This document shows, in pieces, positions 1-13,200 of a DNA stretch of 64,000 nucleotides (the stretch's first letter is position 1; each line of letters begins with the position of its first letter). Source of the DNA: Plazaster borealis (Eukaryota; Echinodermata; Asteroidea; Forcipulatida; Labidiasteridae). Made by a program: the position numbers and the translations under genes. The DNA lies in assembly GCA_021014325.1 (NCBI GenBank), contig CM037458.1, forward strand, positions 23,853,063 to 23,917,062. Direction: 5' to 3'. Under the pieces are notes generated by a model. It worked only from the letters and a program-made list of their open reading frames with translations, was not told the origin of the DNA and searched no databases.

Positions 1-696
1 ACTATGCATCCACACTTGGCTTTTTGGCCGCCATTTTTGCGGTTTTAAATAAACCGACGTCTTCTGCCTATGTCAACGTGCTATTAGAATTAAGCCAAAA
101 ACAGTACTTGTTATCTAATATTTATTTGGTGCTCAGTTACAGTAAATCAAATTTGTAATTATGATAGGCGTCTACACGAAATGGTTTATGCATTATGATA
201 TCATCAATCAATTACATAAATGTTTACAATGTCAATGACAAACAGGTGGATTTACGTTGAAATCTCCATTTCCCCATGGAGTTTGATTCAAGTTAAAACC
301 TGTTATATGAATTGATCTACATGTAGCCAAAGCGTTTGCAGGTGATAAGGTTGACATTTTGTTACGAAGCAATGGCTCGACATTGAAACGACCACAACAC
401 TTTGACGATTAATTACGCTTCGTTCATTGCGCGTGCGCCGTTGCATCTAGCCCATCAAATGCTAAACCAATCAGGGGCCTCTGCTTACCGCGGAATTCCG
501 CGCTTACAGCCCATAGAATGATGTGCTTCACAGAGCACCGTAAGCACAGAATTCTTCGGTGGGCAGAGCCATGAAATTGGACCAAGATGGCATGGTAAAT
601 CATGTGAAAAACGGACAAATCTCTGCGTTTTAAATTTAAACACCCCGCTTTTCCGTAATTATTTCGAATCGGTATAAAAGAGATAAAAGTTCGACA
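1..696. other. No gene seen
   Basis: AT-rich sequence with only short random open frames on the minus strand. No splice-flanked coding stretch or RNA gene was recognised. Confidence 0.5.
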
Positions 697-697
697 T

Positions 698-1432
698 GAA
701 GCATTTTTGTACGCTTGATTAAAAAAAGTGCAATTCCAACGACATTTGGTTCCATGAATCTCGAGATCTCGTTTGAAATTGTCTCCATTCTAAGCGAATG
801 GGAATTGACAAGGAACCTCTTCTGCTGATTATGAATCAATCAAGGTTGTTGCTTTTTGTTCAGGCGATTATTCTCGAAAGCGTTCGTCCTGAAGTTATTT
901 GGCAAGCTAGAGACTCCTCAATCGTGTTCGGTAGCGGCACAATACTGTTCATGCCTAAGGCAGCGGCTTGGCTTTAAATCAATTTAACTGCGAGTAGTGT
1001 CACTATTGATTCGTTTCATCCGGGGTGGTACATGTACCTCTACCGCCTCGGTGCCATCACAAGAGGACAATCTGATCCTTTATGATCAATGCTAGATCGA
1101 AGTATTCGGGGGCTTGACCGGTCGGACCTTTGGCAGGTGAAGTCCTGCATTAAATTGTATATTATCAACTTGTTTTCATGTACAACCTTTAGGGGCAAAA
1201 CTAAATGATAAATCTTATGGCGATTGTTCCGGTGATAATTGATTTGGCTGGCTAAAAAGGCATTTGTACACCATGCCGTCTGTAATATCACGTTTTTCTT
1301 CTTAATCAACCTGTTTACCACATGGCAATTCCAATTCGCTTAGAATGGAGACAATTTCAAATGAGACTCGAGATTCGTGGAACCAAGTTGTTGGAATTAC
1401 ACTTTTTTTAATCGAGCGTACGAAATTGCTTC
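698..1432. mobile_element. Foldback element with about 108-bp inverted arms
   Basis: The arm at 698-807 reappears as its reverse complement at 1325-1432 with a few mismatches (both contain the run AAGCGAATTGG-like end, a GGTTCCA block and a poly-T/A block). The spacer 808-1324 has no recognisable coding capacity. This is the structure of a foldback or long-TIR MITE; no target-site duplication was clear. Confidence 0.6.
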
Positions 1433-1524
1433 TTTACTGATTATGATAATAAATACACGAACAAACAAACCAACTCCTGCGCGTATAGGGTTTCACAAAA
1501 TAATTTCATCTGGTCTATAATGCG

Positions 1525-1556
1525 GGGGTCCGAATCCCACCTGAGTAGAATGCCTG
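1525..1556 (+). repeat. Possible SINE fragment (B-box-like motif)
   Basis: GGTCCGAATCC followed by CACCTGAGTA resembles a Pol III B box and the region after it in tRNA-derived SINEs of marine invertebrates. No convincing A box precedes it. Confidence 0.25.
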
Positions 1557-2875
1557 AGAATACAGCGTTGGTTTAAAGGTACCGTAAAGTAAATAATTGC
1601 GGCTCTTACATCTGTTAAGAATAATTTCACAAAATAGTTTCACTGACCCTGATATCAGGTGTCACGAGGGGCATACAACAAATCAAAAGCTAAACTTGTT
1701 TTCCACAATCCGTGCGTTTTGATGACTGATAATTATAAGACCTAAATATTGGCCCAACGGAATTCCCATTCATTCGTTGATAGATCTTTTAATCTGATAG
1801 CCTACTTGATGTGTCACCAATCAATATGTCAGATGGGAGGGTTTGGGAGGCCGTCAAGTTCGAGAAAATTAAATGAATAGGATGGTAATCAAGCTGAACA
1901 GCTGGGTGATATGACACGATCAGAAATTACAACACGTAGAGTTAATGTTCATATTATGTTGTCTTGAAGTTGGGAACAAGTTTTGATGGCGTTCTTATGG
2001 GTTTATTAAGAAGACAACAAATAACTATAATATGATTGAGGCAAGCTATGATGTAAAATAATCTTTAATCTGAATGACATAATCAAGTCATAAATCGTAA
2101 TCAAAATACATTTTGCCTTTATACCATGCTCTGTTTACATAGAAGACACGCGCCTATACTTCAATGCTGTTAAATAACACAACGTGATGGTCTAAAACAC
2201 ATTTACAATGCGATGCATATATAACTTGCTATAATTTATTAAACCTTAGCAATATAAAAATGAACTAGTGTGTTTCCATGGTTCAAGTGTAATATTCCGC
2301 AACCAGCTAGAGTGAGGATTAACCACAAATGGTTACTATAGAAATACTTAAGGCGGTCTATCTATAAAGGAACCGGACGGCGACGTTAAAGGTCGGCGTA
2401 TATAACGGTATTTCCGCCCGGTTGCTTCACTGAGTCAAATTGGATGAATTCACAAAATCACAATATCTTCGCGAAGACGCTCACAGGAAAGAGAAATATG
2501 TTTGAGGCACCATTGGATCCGAGATGTCAATAAGTCAACATGGAGCGGATTAAAAATAATCTCCTGATGTTTTATATATCATAAGGATCTAAATGTGTCG
2601 GAGAGATTGTACACAACCCACTTATTCAATCGAGCACGATGAATATCGGTCGATTTACAGTGAAAGGATGTTATGTACCTTTTAAGGTAATTGGAAACAT
2701 TCACCGCCATGACTTTATTCAAGGTCAATAAAGTAATCAGCGTGTAATAGGGTTTCCAATAAAAATGGCACAATAACCATGTAATGACGTCATTTTATAT
2801 CTGCAGGCCCTCATCTGGAGCCGATAATAAACAAGTTTTTGTCATTACAACAACCACTATAGTAAAGCCAACATA
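1557..2875. other. No gene seen
   Basis: Non-coding AT-rich sequence. A 64-codon open frame on the minus strand (2579-2773) has no splice context or recognisable protein. Confidence 0.5.
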
Positions 2876-3099
2876 CAATGCAAAAACATGGGTGTTAAAA
2901 CTGACACCATGGGTGTTGTCACATATTAGATATCGAAGAGAGATTCAAAATTAACATCATATGATGTTAAAATAACACCAATGTAATTGTTTTGGCAGAA
3001 ATTAGTGTTATTTTAACACCCTATGATGTAAATGTTGATTTATTTTTGGTATGTGACAACACCCATAGTGTAAATTTTAACACCCCAGTTTTTGCAGTG
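2876..3099. mobile_element. MITE, TA-flanked, copy 1 (terminus CACTGCAAAAAC-like)
   Basis: Ends CAATGCAAAAAC and GTTTTTGCAGTG are inverted and flanked by TA on both sides. Internal sequence is built of repeated GGTGTTA/TAACACC blocks, so the whole element can fold on itself. A second copy of the same design is at 32576-32777. TA target duplication points to a Tc1/mariner-like mobiliser, which is an inference. Confidence 0.7.
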
Positions 3100-4137
3100 T
3101 AGGTTTAAACCATCTTCAATGGTAATTGCATTCTAACGCCACTGTGCCCAAGACTTTTGAAGATACCAAACCACGTCATTGCTCTACTCTACTTAACGGG
3201 TTATTCAATCTCAATGCTTTTACACTTTGATAATATACAGCTGAAACATTCGATGACAATCTGTAGCGTTGTACACCAGAAATATCATGTCCTTAAAGGT
3301 GCTCTACAATCTTAGCTTGCAAGATGATTATTTTACGATTGTCCTTGTGATGAATTAGGCCATGATGTTGAAGCATGTTGGTCTATTTCACAACACTTCA
3401 CGGTCATTCATCTATTCACAGACAGATGGATACCAAACTGTGGCCTAATTGTTGACAAATTCTGCCTCATAGACTGCTTAATTTATCCGGGAACAAAAGT
3501 GTAGTCACTCGAGATGTACGAATCTCCAGGACAGATTTTAACCAGGGGAAAATGTGTATTGGATTAAGGGCTCTTCAGTGAGTAAATTGCTGCGGGGGGA
3601 GAGTGTTTTATCGCTCGGGAGCTACGGAGATGGAATACGCTATTAACCAAAGTCCATTAGTTTTCTTTTTTAAATGTTGTCTATTAGTTTGGGAAACATC
3701 GACCAAAGACATTGCCATTAATAAGGAGTGATTGTACTGTTAATACAGTTGATAAACTTTTGCTGGTCGGTACACGTGGTGTTTGTTGTTGTTTTCCTCT
3801 CTTTACTAGCTTGTTTGTTTTTGTCTTTTCTTTTAATTCGTCCAAATGATCAATATGTAAAGTTTTCTGCCGTTACACGCGTGCGTGCTGCGTAGATTTG
3901 ATCGATAATAACGCATCTATAGTTTGGTCGAGTTGAATAAAGAAATACTTCACTCAGTCAAATTTTCCCACCCTATATACTTGCAGTCTTCGTGCAAGCA
4001 AATAACTTTAAATAAACAAGCAAATAAGAATCACTTATCCTCTTGGAAGAATAATTTGGACTTACCAGTGCATTCAAATCATCTTCGGTGGGGTGTGTGT
4101 CATATCGGCTAACCAGTGTTTTCTCTCTCCTATACAG
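3100..4137. other. Upstream region of asterotocin, no coding sequence
   Basis: Holds a possible TATA box (3974) and the intron end at 4137. A 5' UTR exon may lie here but no donor could be assigned with confidence. Confidence 0.4.
3974..3979 (+). promoter_or_regulatory. Possible TATA box upstream of the asterotocin exon
   Basis: CCCTATATAC lies about 180 bases before the start codon. It is only a candidate: the strong acceptor at 4137 suggests that transcription begins at a separate 5' UTR exon, which could lie just downstream of this TATA or further upstream. Confidence 0.2.
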
Positions 4138-4156
4138 AAATTCCGTCCGGTGGACG

Positions 4157-4285
4157 ATGGGCATGAAGTCAATGGTGGGGCTGTGGACTGGGGTACTGGT
4201 CGCACTGTGGGTACAAAGTCAAGCATGTTTAGTTCAAGACTGTCCGGAGGGAGGAAAGAGGTCCAGTTATAACACAATCAGACAG
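4157..4285 (+). CDS. Asterotocin precursor coding exon 1: signal peptide, hormone, GKR
   Basis: 43 complete codons from ATG to a CAG immediately before the donor GTAAGT at 4286. It encodes the signal peptide, the nonapeptide, GKR and the spacer SSYNTIRQ. The exon itself starts at 4138, behind a pyrimidine tract (4118-4134) and CAG, so 4138-4156 is 5' UTR. Confidence 0.95.
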
Positions 4286-7200
4286 GTAAGTTAACACCCT
4301 AATAACAACCCTAAACCCTGGTAGACTCTGTCTACACTCTTAAACTCCCGGGTCCGAGTTAACCCAGGTTCTATGTCTCAAGGGGCCTGACCCATTGCCG
4401 GGTCAGGCTGACCCGGAAAGTGGTTTTAAAAAAATGGGATATTAACTCGGATTCTGCGTCACTTTGACCCATTTCTGGGTAATGTTGACACAGATTCCGG
4501 GTCATATGACCCAGTAATGGGTCAGGCCACACGCGACCCAGCTCTGGGTCAATTCTGACCCGGAAGTTTTTAGAGCGTAAAGACTAAAAAGCCAGACTCT
4601 GGTTTGTAGAGCCAGTCCCTCGACTCTTAGCTTGACAGGCTGCTTAACGTACATGTATGTGTTGAGTTACTACATTGCTGAAGGATTTGGATAGAAACAG
4701 GAACATACTGATAGTAGACACGATCACTTTGTTAATAATAATAATAATAATACGAGACATTTATATAGCGCAAAATGCGGAAGCCTCTATGCGCAACACA
4801 AAACATAAAACAATGAAATGAAATATATAAAGCAACATGTTACAAAAATATAGGGGCATAGCTTCAAACAATGAGTCTTTAAAAGTCCCTCGAAAATCTG
4901 AAGAGAGTCTGCTTGGCGAATATGAAGAGGTAAGTCATTCCATAATGAAGGTGCAATAAAGTTCTTTGTTCATAGAATTTAATGGAAAAAGTAGTTTGTG
5001 TCAGTATAGGGATTGGTCAGCAGAACGAAGAGGACGACCAGGAATATATTTATGGAGAAGATAGTCATGAGATAGTCCATGTAGAGCTTTGAAAGTGAGA
5101 AGATTTGTATTGTATATTTTTTTCTTGTATTGTTGAGGTCGAATAAATAATAAAACATAAATAAAAACATTTAACTTATAGGTGATGCACAATTTGATTG
5201 GGAGCCAATGGTCAATGGTTAAAACGTTGAAGCAAATACCTTTCTAAAGAGAAAAAGTTTCATGTAAGTTTGGGAAATACAGGTCAACATCCATTCGCAA
5301 ACCCAGGTGTCAAATTAACGTTTTTAAAAATGTATTATATGATTCAGTTAGTTATCACTGGACAAACTTACAGTATACAAAAGGTCTGGGAAAAAACTGG
5401 GAAAATGGAAAGTAAATCAAAAAATGGAAAAAAATAAAAAGCAAGAATGGCCTATAACACGTTGGCCACAGGATTAACAATTATGTACTCAAACACTGTG
5501 ACTGGAAAGTCTGCCAATCCAATCTTAAAAATGGGAACATTTATAGATACTTGGATGTACCTCTAAATTCCCAACAAGATTACATCGATCAAACCCAATA
5601 AAGTACACGATTCAATTACAAGATCAACCTGCCGAGAAGCTGCTAAACGGCACATAAACTTGCTAAGCACATTATAGAAAATCATGTGATGTAAGCGTGT
5701 TGGTTCTCTATATTCTTTACTAAGCGAAGTTACTTCACATCTTATCAAACTCAGCCCTGTAGGCTAATTGCATAAAATGTTGACAGAGGGTAGGCATAGT
5801 CTGAGGGGAATGGACATACAAATACTCACCTCACCACTAGACTATTAACCCATGTTGCCTCAGAAAAAAACCCTGCTCAAAACCTGTTATTTTATCATTT
5901 TTATCAGCCAGAGGAGCTGGGTTTGAGGGTCTCCTTAAAACAAATTTAAATTTAAAAAAAACCCCATTTCGAACATTGCCTAAAGGTGGTGGTAATATTA
6001 CATTCGATCTAAATATTCGTCGTCAATAAATGTTTCCTTCTTCTTCTTGTTTACAATAAAGCATTGGAATATCAATCCAAAAACAATTACTATTTGTGTA
6101 AAAGCATGTGTTATTTAAATCGTTTGTTTGTGAAACAACAGTTCTGTGTAAGGATTGTTGTTTGTTTATGGAATGAAATTTCAGTAAACAGTTTCTTCAG
6201 TTTATAATTCAATGAACATCAAAGGTTAAAATCCTAAGCTGGTGGTAGACTTGTGTTTGGTCAACATAATGCTGTACCGAGAATGAGTCACTCCAAAAGA
6301 ATCTAAATGTGTGTCTTCATTTACAGATCCACTCAACTCAATTAGTTATCTTAGAGCTTTCGTGGAACGCCTTCCTGTTTCATTGCATCTTTTTGTCCCA
6401 GTGGGGTCCTTCTATATTAAAAGAAGAGGCAATATTTGACCGTGCTGTCATTTTGTTTGCGTTTAATTCACAAGGGACAGAATTTGACGCTGGTGAGAAC
6501 TTGTTCTTGCGTCAAACCTGGTCTGCACCACGGACAGGTCGGATTACGATACGTGCACAAATTAAAACCAGAGACAAATATATACAGATCTGGATTCTGT
6601 TTATTCGGCTGACTTGTCAACACAGCACCTTGAATACTTGCAAATAAAACAACTTCTCTTTACATTATTTGAAAGTAGGGAGTGATTAAGATTATTTATC
6701 GCGTCAAGTGCTACCGCTCACACACGATTGTTTTTGCGACAGGTCTTTCTTAAAACTCTCATCACACGGCTTGTCGATCTTATTTTTACTTTCATCATTG
6801 GTGAGAGAATTTAATGCCAAGAGCAATACACTATTCATGTGCACTTTAGGCTCACGTGAAGACAATAGATAACCCCAAAACATAAGAGAAAAACTGGAGT
6901 GCTGCGTTTAAAAAAGACGACAGAAACCAAGACTACAAAACAATCCACTCGGTACGTTTTAAGCTCATTTCCTCTAGACGATCCACACGTACACCTTGCA
7001 GACAATACCTCCAAGGGTCGGTGAGTAAGACGACATCACAATTGCCAAGGTGACAGAAAACTGTCTAACTGTGACACTATTTCATTCTCTTCATCAAATA
7101 CCCGACTGGTTGGTTCCGGTCTATATAGAATCTCAAGAGTTAGAGTTTCAAGTCCCTTGTGTTGAAATGGTCGGTAACCGGATTTGTGGAACAATCGACA

Positions 7201-10200
7201 TCTAACGGTGAGTAACTGCATACGGATCTGAATGGAGATGACCAATATTGGTGTGGTATTTATGCTGTCACGTAGGCATTTATAAAAGGTAATGCTTGAA
7301 ATTGACTGAAAGCAAGCCGTTTATCTCAGTTATCTCTAATCAATTGAGGTTTCTTTGACTAGGTGGATAAAGAGTACTGGAATCCCATCCCCTCCATCCT
7401 AAAAAGGATGGAACTTTAGACGGAAAAGGGCAGATATTAACTAGGTCAAAGTAGAAATAGACTCACTCCATTTAAAGATTTAATTTATTTTTAACACTCT
7501 TTATGAAAGTAAACATTTAACTTTTACTGCAAAAACAAATAAGTTATATCGTGGCGAACGGACCACGCCCTCTTCCAATTTTTTTTGAAACTTGAAACTG
7601 ATTTTTTGGTTGTTGTCGTTGTTGTTGTTGTTGGTTTTTCCCCCAAGTTGGTAAAAAATACGTTTCCTCTTTTAAAGGTTTTTTTAACATAAATATAATC
7701 TTCAAACTTTCCGTAAACTTCAAGACGCAGCTGATACCGAAGTACACTTAACAACTACTTTATCGTGCGATTCAAATCTTAAAAATCGGTTGGGACTTCT
7801 CAAGACCTTGCAAACTATTCGAAGAAGATTTCAATCCGAACTTAACTATGCATCCAACAAGTATACTAAAACTGATTCATTCTTACGCGAGTGAAATGAA
7901 TAAGGAGGAGTGCCTGAATCGGACCTTAATCTGATTGGCTTGCAAATTGTGACCAGGAAGTTCACTTATTGATGACAATTCCAGCTAATGAGAGCACTTT
8001 GTCTTCGTCAAATGATATGTGATAACATCATTCAGTTATAAAATCAGAACAAAGATATTCTTAAAGGCACTGAACACGTTTGGAAATTGTCAAAGACCAG
8101 TGTTCTCACTTGGTGTATCCCAACATATGCATACAATAACAAGCCTGTGATAATTTGGGCTCAATTGGTCATCGAAGTTGCAAGAAAATGATGAAAGAAA
8201 AAACACCCCTGTTGTACAAATTGTTGTGCTTTCAGATAGGAATAAAAACTTCTTGCAAGAAGTTTTTATTATTTTAGTGAGAATTTACCTCTTTCTCAAA
8301 AACTACGTTACTTCAGAGGGAGTCGTTTCCTACAATGTTTTATACTATTAACAGCTCTCCGTTGCTTGTGTGACCAGGTAAGTTTTTATGCTAATATTTG
8401 TTTTGAGTCATTACCAAACGTGTACGATACCTTTAAGGCCTATTAATGTGTAAAAAGTATAGATGAATGAATTATTGATTGAATAGCCCACTACAGGGTC
8501 TTGATTTTTCAGCACGAAATTTACATTGGTGACCGTATTTCTTCCTCCATGGTGACCGTAAGTAGCATTTCATAGCTAGACAAATAGAGACACCATGGTA
8601 AAGTCACTCTAGGTTATATCAGCATGTGTGAAGTTTATTACCTGCAGGAAGCGCAGATATTGTCAAACCTTCATCGTTATCGATCTCAAGGGGGCATGGG
8701 GGTATACGTAATGATACGGGATATAACAGGTGCACTGGAGGCGGATATAATGAGAGACAAGAGTTCATTGCGAACACCTGACAAGCAAAGACACCGAACC
8801 GACCCGTTTGTCTACACGCGTCATCTAACTCTAAGACACTTTCACACTATAGTGGAGAGTGCACATGTATGGTTAACACATTTAGACGGGAAAAAACAAT
8901 CGATTGCAATATGCAGGACACCAGTGCTGGTTGCCAACTATAAACGCGAAAATATCGCCGTCCATGAGAATGTCAAAGTAAATAAACTTCTTTGAAAATA
9001 CTGAAGTTATAACAAAAAGTTATAACCATATTAACAACTTTTGATACCAGTTTTAATAGAATATGGCCTATTAAATCATTTTGCACCGAACAGAAATTGC
9101 TTGCGTACAACCTAACATTTGCGACCATGAAAAGTCGTTATATTGAATAAACGACTTTCAAAATTATAATTTTGTTTTGCAACAAAACAATTTGAATAAA
9201 TGCAAAGACGGTATGAACTATGTCAACTCATTAATAAACGTTCAATACCACCTTTCTAATTTATTATTTTATAATTAAAAGATATCGACAAATTGAATGT
9301 GATGGAATAATAAATACGATGATTGATCAAAGAGATCAATACCATATACATATTTGAGACAATGTCAGAGAGAATATGAAAAAATGAACTGCATGTAAAT
9401 AAGCAATAACTTTCAGTTTAACAAATTGGAGAAAGAAATAGAAAGAACTGTCCTTCGTAGATTTCTCACTCTGTGTCTGTTATGCAGCGATCAAAAATAT
9501 TACTTGAAAACGCAAATCGAGTTAAACTTTACTGACGACACATAAAATACATGGACATCGCCCTTGTTGTGGATTGTATTAAATATCACATTATACCCTG
9601 GAGTCAAATACGTAAGTCTATGGTTCCATGGGGTATCTGGGTCTACTGCATTGGTGAATAACGTGACCAGATTTTTATCATCGGAGAATCTGCCATCCCT
9701 TGATTAGATTTACGACGATCCTCAGAGTGCACGCCTTCATGTTCACTTCACACTCGTACAAATCTGCTTGAGCGATTCTGATTTTCTTAAGAAATCTTGG
9801 GAGGAATACAACAAAACACTCTGCTAGTTTGTTGATTATTGTTTCTTATGGAATTAGAGACGTTGTTATTATCGATGCACTCCTATGGGTAGGTTTTTGC
9901 GTTTTAATGTAATTACCCAAAGGGGATGGCTTTCGGCTACGACTGGTGTGAATGACTGACATAATCATTTCAGAAATATTTATATTGCAATTGTTTTATT
10001 TATTCTGAATTTGTAAAGCTTTTGCTCTTGTGAGGTTTCATAAATATTGAAAAAAAAGTAATGATGTAACCATTGGTACTTCGATATCTATAATTAACGC
10101 ACTGGGCAGACTTGTCAGAGTTACCACTAAAAGCCCTACAGCTTCAAAAGAAAATAATGAAGAAGAAAAAGAAATTGGGGGAAAAGGAGGAAAGTGAGGA

Positions 10201-13200
10201 AAATAAACACCCCAACAAACAAATAGACACACATACACCCCCCCCCACACACACAAGTGTTTGTCGACTCAGTAAATCGAGGACTTCTCGATGAAAATGA
10301 ACGACATACGTCCTTGCATCGTAGCTTTTAAAAAAGGCCCTGAAAAACTATTATATCTGCGAGAAATATCTTCATTTGTTAATGGAACATCTCAGAAATT
10401 TAAATCGAAATGGAATAAGTATTCTGTACTCTGTGAATAACCTACTGTAACCAGTTTAATTATTATTTGTTGTAAGATACGCTGTTTTATTTATTTTATT
10501 TTCTATTGTCAATGTATGTTGATAAGTGAGCAATAAAATGTTATCCCCGGGGAAAAGAAAAAAAAAATCGAGGACTTCTCTTTGTTCTCCCATTATATTT
10601 TGCGACTTTCAAACTCGAGGATCCAAGGACTGTCAAACCACCAAGACACACTTTAAGGAAGGATTCAACACCGTGAATTCTGGTACAAAAATAATCACCC
10701 TTATGAAAGGGCTCATCACCCTAAACCAGGTGGGATGTCAACAATATAGGAGAATTTGTTTTCGTAGAAACATGGTACAAGTAAAAAGTACATACAATTT
10801 GCAAGGTGACGGTTTCTTCTTCAGGGTAAAATAATCAATATTATATTTTCTCTCAACAGACTTATACACTTTTCCTTACATTTTCTTGACCCGAGCGCAA
10901 GTGTGTTAATTCTTTGTCTGTTCACAAAATAGCACAAATATTGACAAACGAAACCAAAATTATTCGACAAAGTGCTCTTTTCAAATAAATTAATAAAATT
11001 GTTTAATTTAAGCAACTCAGATAAACATTATTCAAGGTAAAATATTTGCACCAACCCCAGCTGAATACTAAGTTTGATTTAATCTCTTCTCTCTGTTCTA
11101 CATACTTTTATGATCAAGATCCTTCATAAAACACATCAAGAATGAGGAACCCCAACGGCAAACGACCTTGACCTTTTTTTTGAATGGGAATATAAGCTTG
11201 ATTTTTTTCCAGGTCTCCCGCGGTATATTTCTTATCTTTTACTGGAAAAGAGGAATAATTTTATTTACATTTTCCCTTTTTTTATGATGTACAAAACACT
11301 GCATATATTTTCTACAAGATATAACAGATTTTTTTGGTTTTTTGGGGTATGTTTTTTATATTAATATCAGTGTAGGGCCCTACAGTTATTCTGCTTTCAC
11401 TGGAAAGGAGGAATAGTTTTATTTATATTTCCCCCAATTAAATTACAAAACACTACATATCTTTTCTCCTAGATGAAACAGAGGGATTCTTTTGCTATGA
11501 ATAATTTCTGTAAAAAAAGTTTATACTAAAAACATTTTGTTTTAAAGAACCTTATAGACTGTGCAAGTCTCGCGCATATTTGAACTTCCGGGACCATTGT
11601 GGTCCCAACCATATGGAGATTAACGTGGGCAAGATTTTGTTTTGTCAATTATTTTAGTTTAACGTGGTTTATGACCATGATAAATATATATGTTGTTGGG
11701 AATGTAATACTTAGTGATTAAAAATAGGAAAGTAAAATCATTTCAACAATATAACGAAGAAAACCCGAGAAGTAAACTTGACCTCAACTTCCGGTTGCTG
11801 CAAAAAATTAAGAATTTTGTGCTCACCTCAGATCACAAAACTTATGTAAACGCTTCTTTTGATGCACGATGATAATCGCCAGATGCTATAATTGCAACGC
11901 GAAGCCTTTTCATAGCAGTCTATGGTTGTTGGGGATTCAGCGTCCTCTATAAACTGCGTCAAGCGTTAATTTTACAGCCCGTGACCATCGCGAATCCACG
12001 AAAGTGGTTTCTGAAAAGTTAAGATCAAATAAGCATCCTTGTCCCAGAGTTTTAATTTTGCTTCAATAATAATTAACACATTATTTGTGTATTTATTATA
12101 AAAACTAAAACTGGTTTTATAAAAATGTAATGAGTATTTTTGTTGTTCAGATTTGATCATTTAATAAATTTAAAACAAAGATTTTACTTCAGAAGAAAAC
12201 AAAGTTCTTCGTTTGACGTGTTTTCTCGTTCCGATACGCGCGAGACTTGCACAGTCTATTAGGCCTACGTTTACGTTTTTTGAACTGACTTAATAGGATT
12301 TAGCGAGCTCGAATTTCACTTGACCGCATGTCTTGTATGCTTAGAACTTTTACGTGGCCTTATAATATATATTTATATATATATATTATTGCGGAAGTTC
12401 TAGCAGCGAGAATGTTTTGAATTTAATAAAGAATTTTGTTTACAAAAGTAAACTTTAAAGAGTGTGATTTGCGGGACTTGTTCAGTGTACGGTTTACTGG
12501 TCAACAGCTAAAATAACTTGACTGGTGTTCCAGTGGTTATTTCGAGCCAAGACGTACTGTCGAGCGACGTCGTACTAAACTAGTGCCATGAATATTGTTA
12601 TTATTATTTAATAAAGCTATATGTAGAACAAGGTTAGCAACTATCTTGTACAGATATTTCTCACTAAAACAGAAAAGGGAAAAACGTACGTGCAAGAAGA
12701 AGAGGGGGGCATCAAAAATAACAATTGTACTTGAAAATCAAAATTATATTGCATTTTTGAAGAGGCGGGCTCCTGGTCTATTTATAGGCCTACAGTTTCC
12801 ATAACTCATGGTTGAAACGGCAATTATTTAAATACATTTGACTCCAAATAGAAACCATCCAAGCATTGGCAACTTCTCTTCCACTTCCCCGTCGAAAATA
12901 AAATCGAATATTCACTGGGAGGAAAACATCCATAAACAAGTACAAGGACAGCCAATTATCACTCAGTTGGAAGGGGGGAGGGGCTGATGAAAATGATAAA
13001 TATAACTTCAACTTTAAAAGTTTCAGAACGAACGTCTTGAAGGTGTTATTAGCTTCTATCAGAAATATTTGAACTTTCTTGAAGGCCCTCCCAGGGCTGT
13101 ACGACTACCCGCGATTTCTAATTTGATATACAACGCCTGTAGAATAATATATAGCGCAGTTAAAATTCTGCCCACATTTATCCTTCAGTTTTCTTCTAAC

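Noticed and set aside
6309..6647. 112-codon frame inside asterotocin intron 1
   Set aside because: Composition is not protein-like over its whole length and no domain is visible.
8624..8995. 123-codon frame inside asterotocin intron 1
   Set aside because: No recognisable domain, no suitable splice sites, and it would have to be a separate nested gene without other support.
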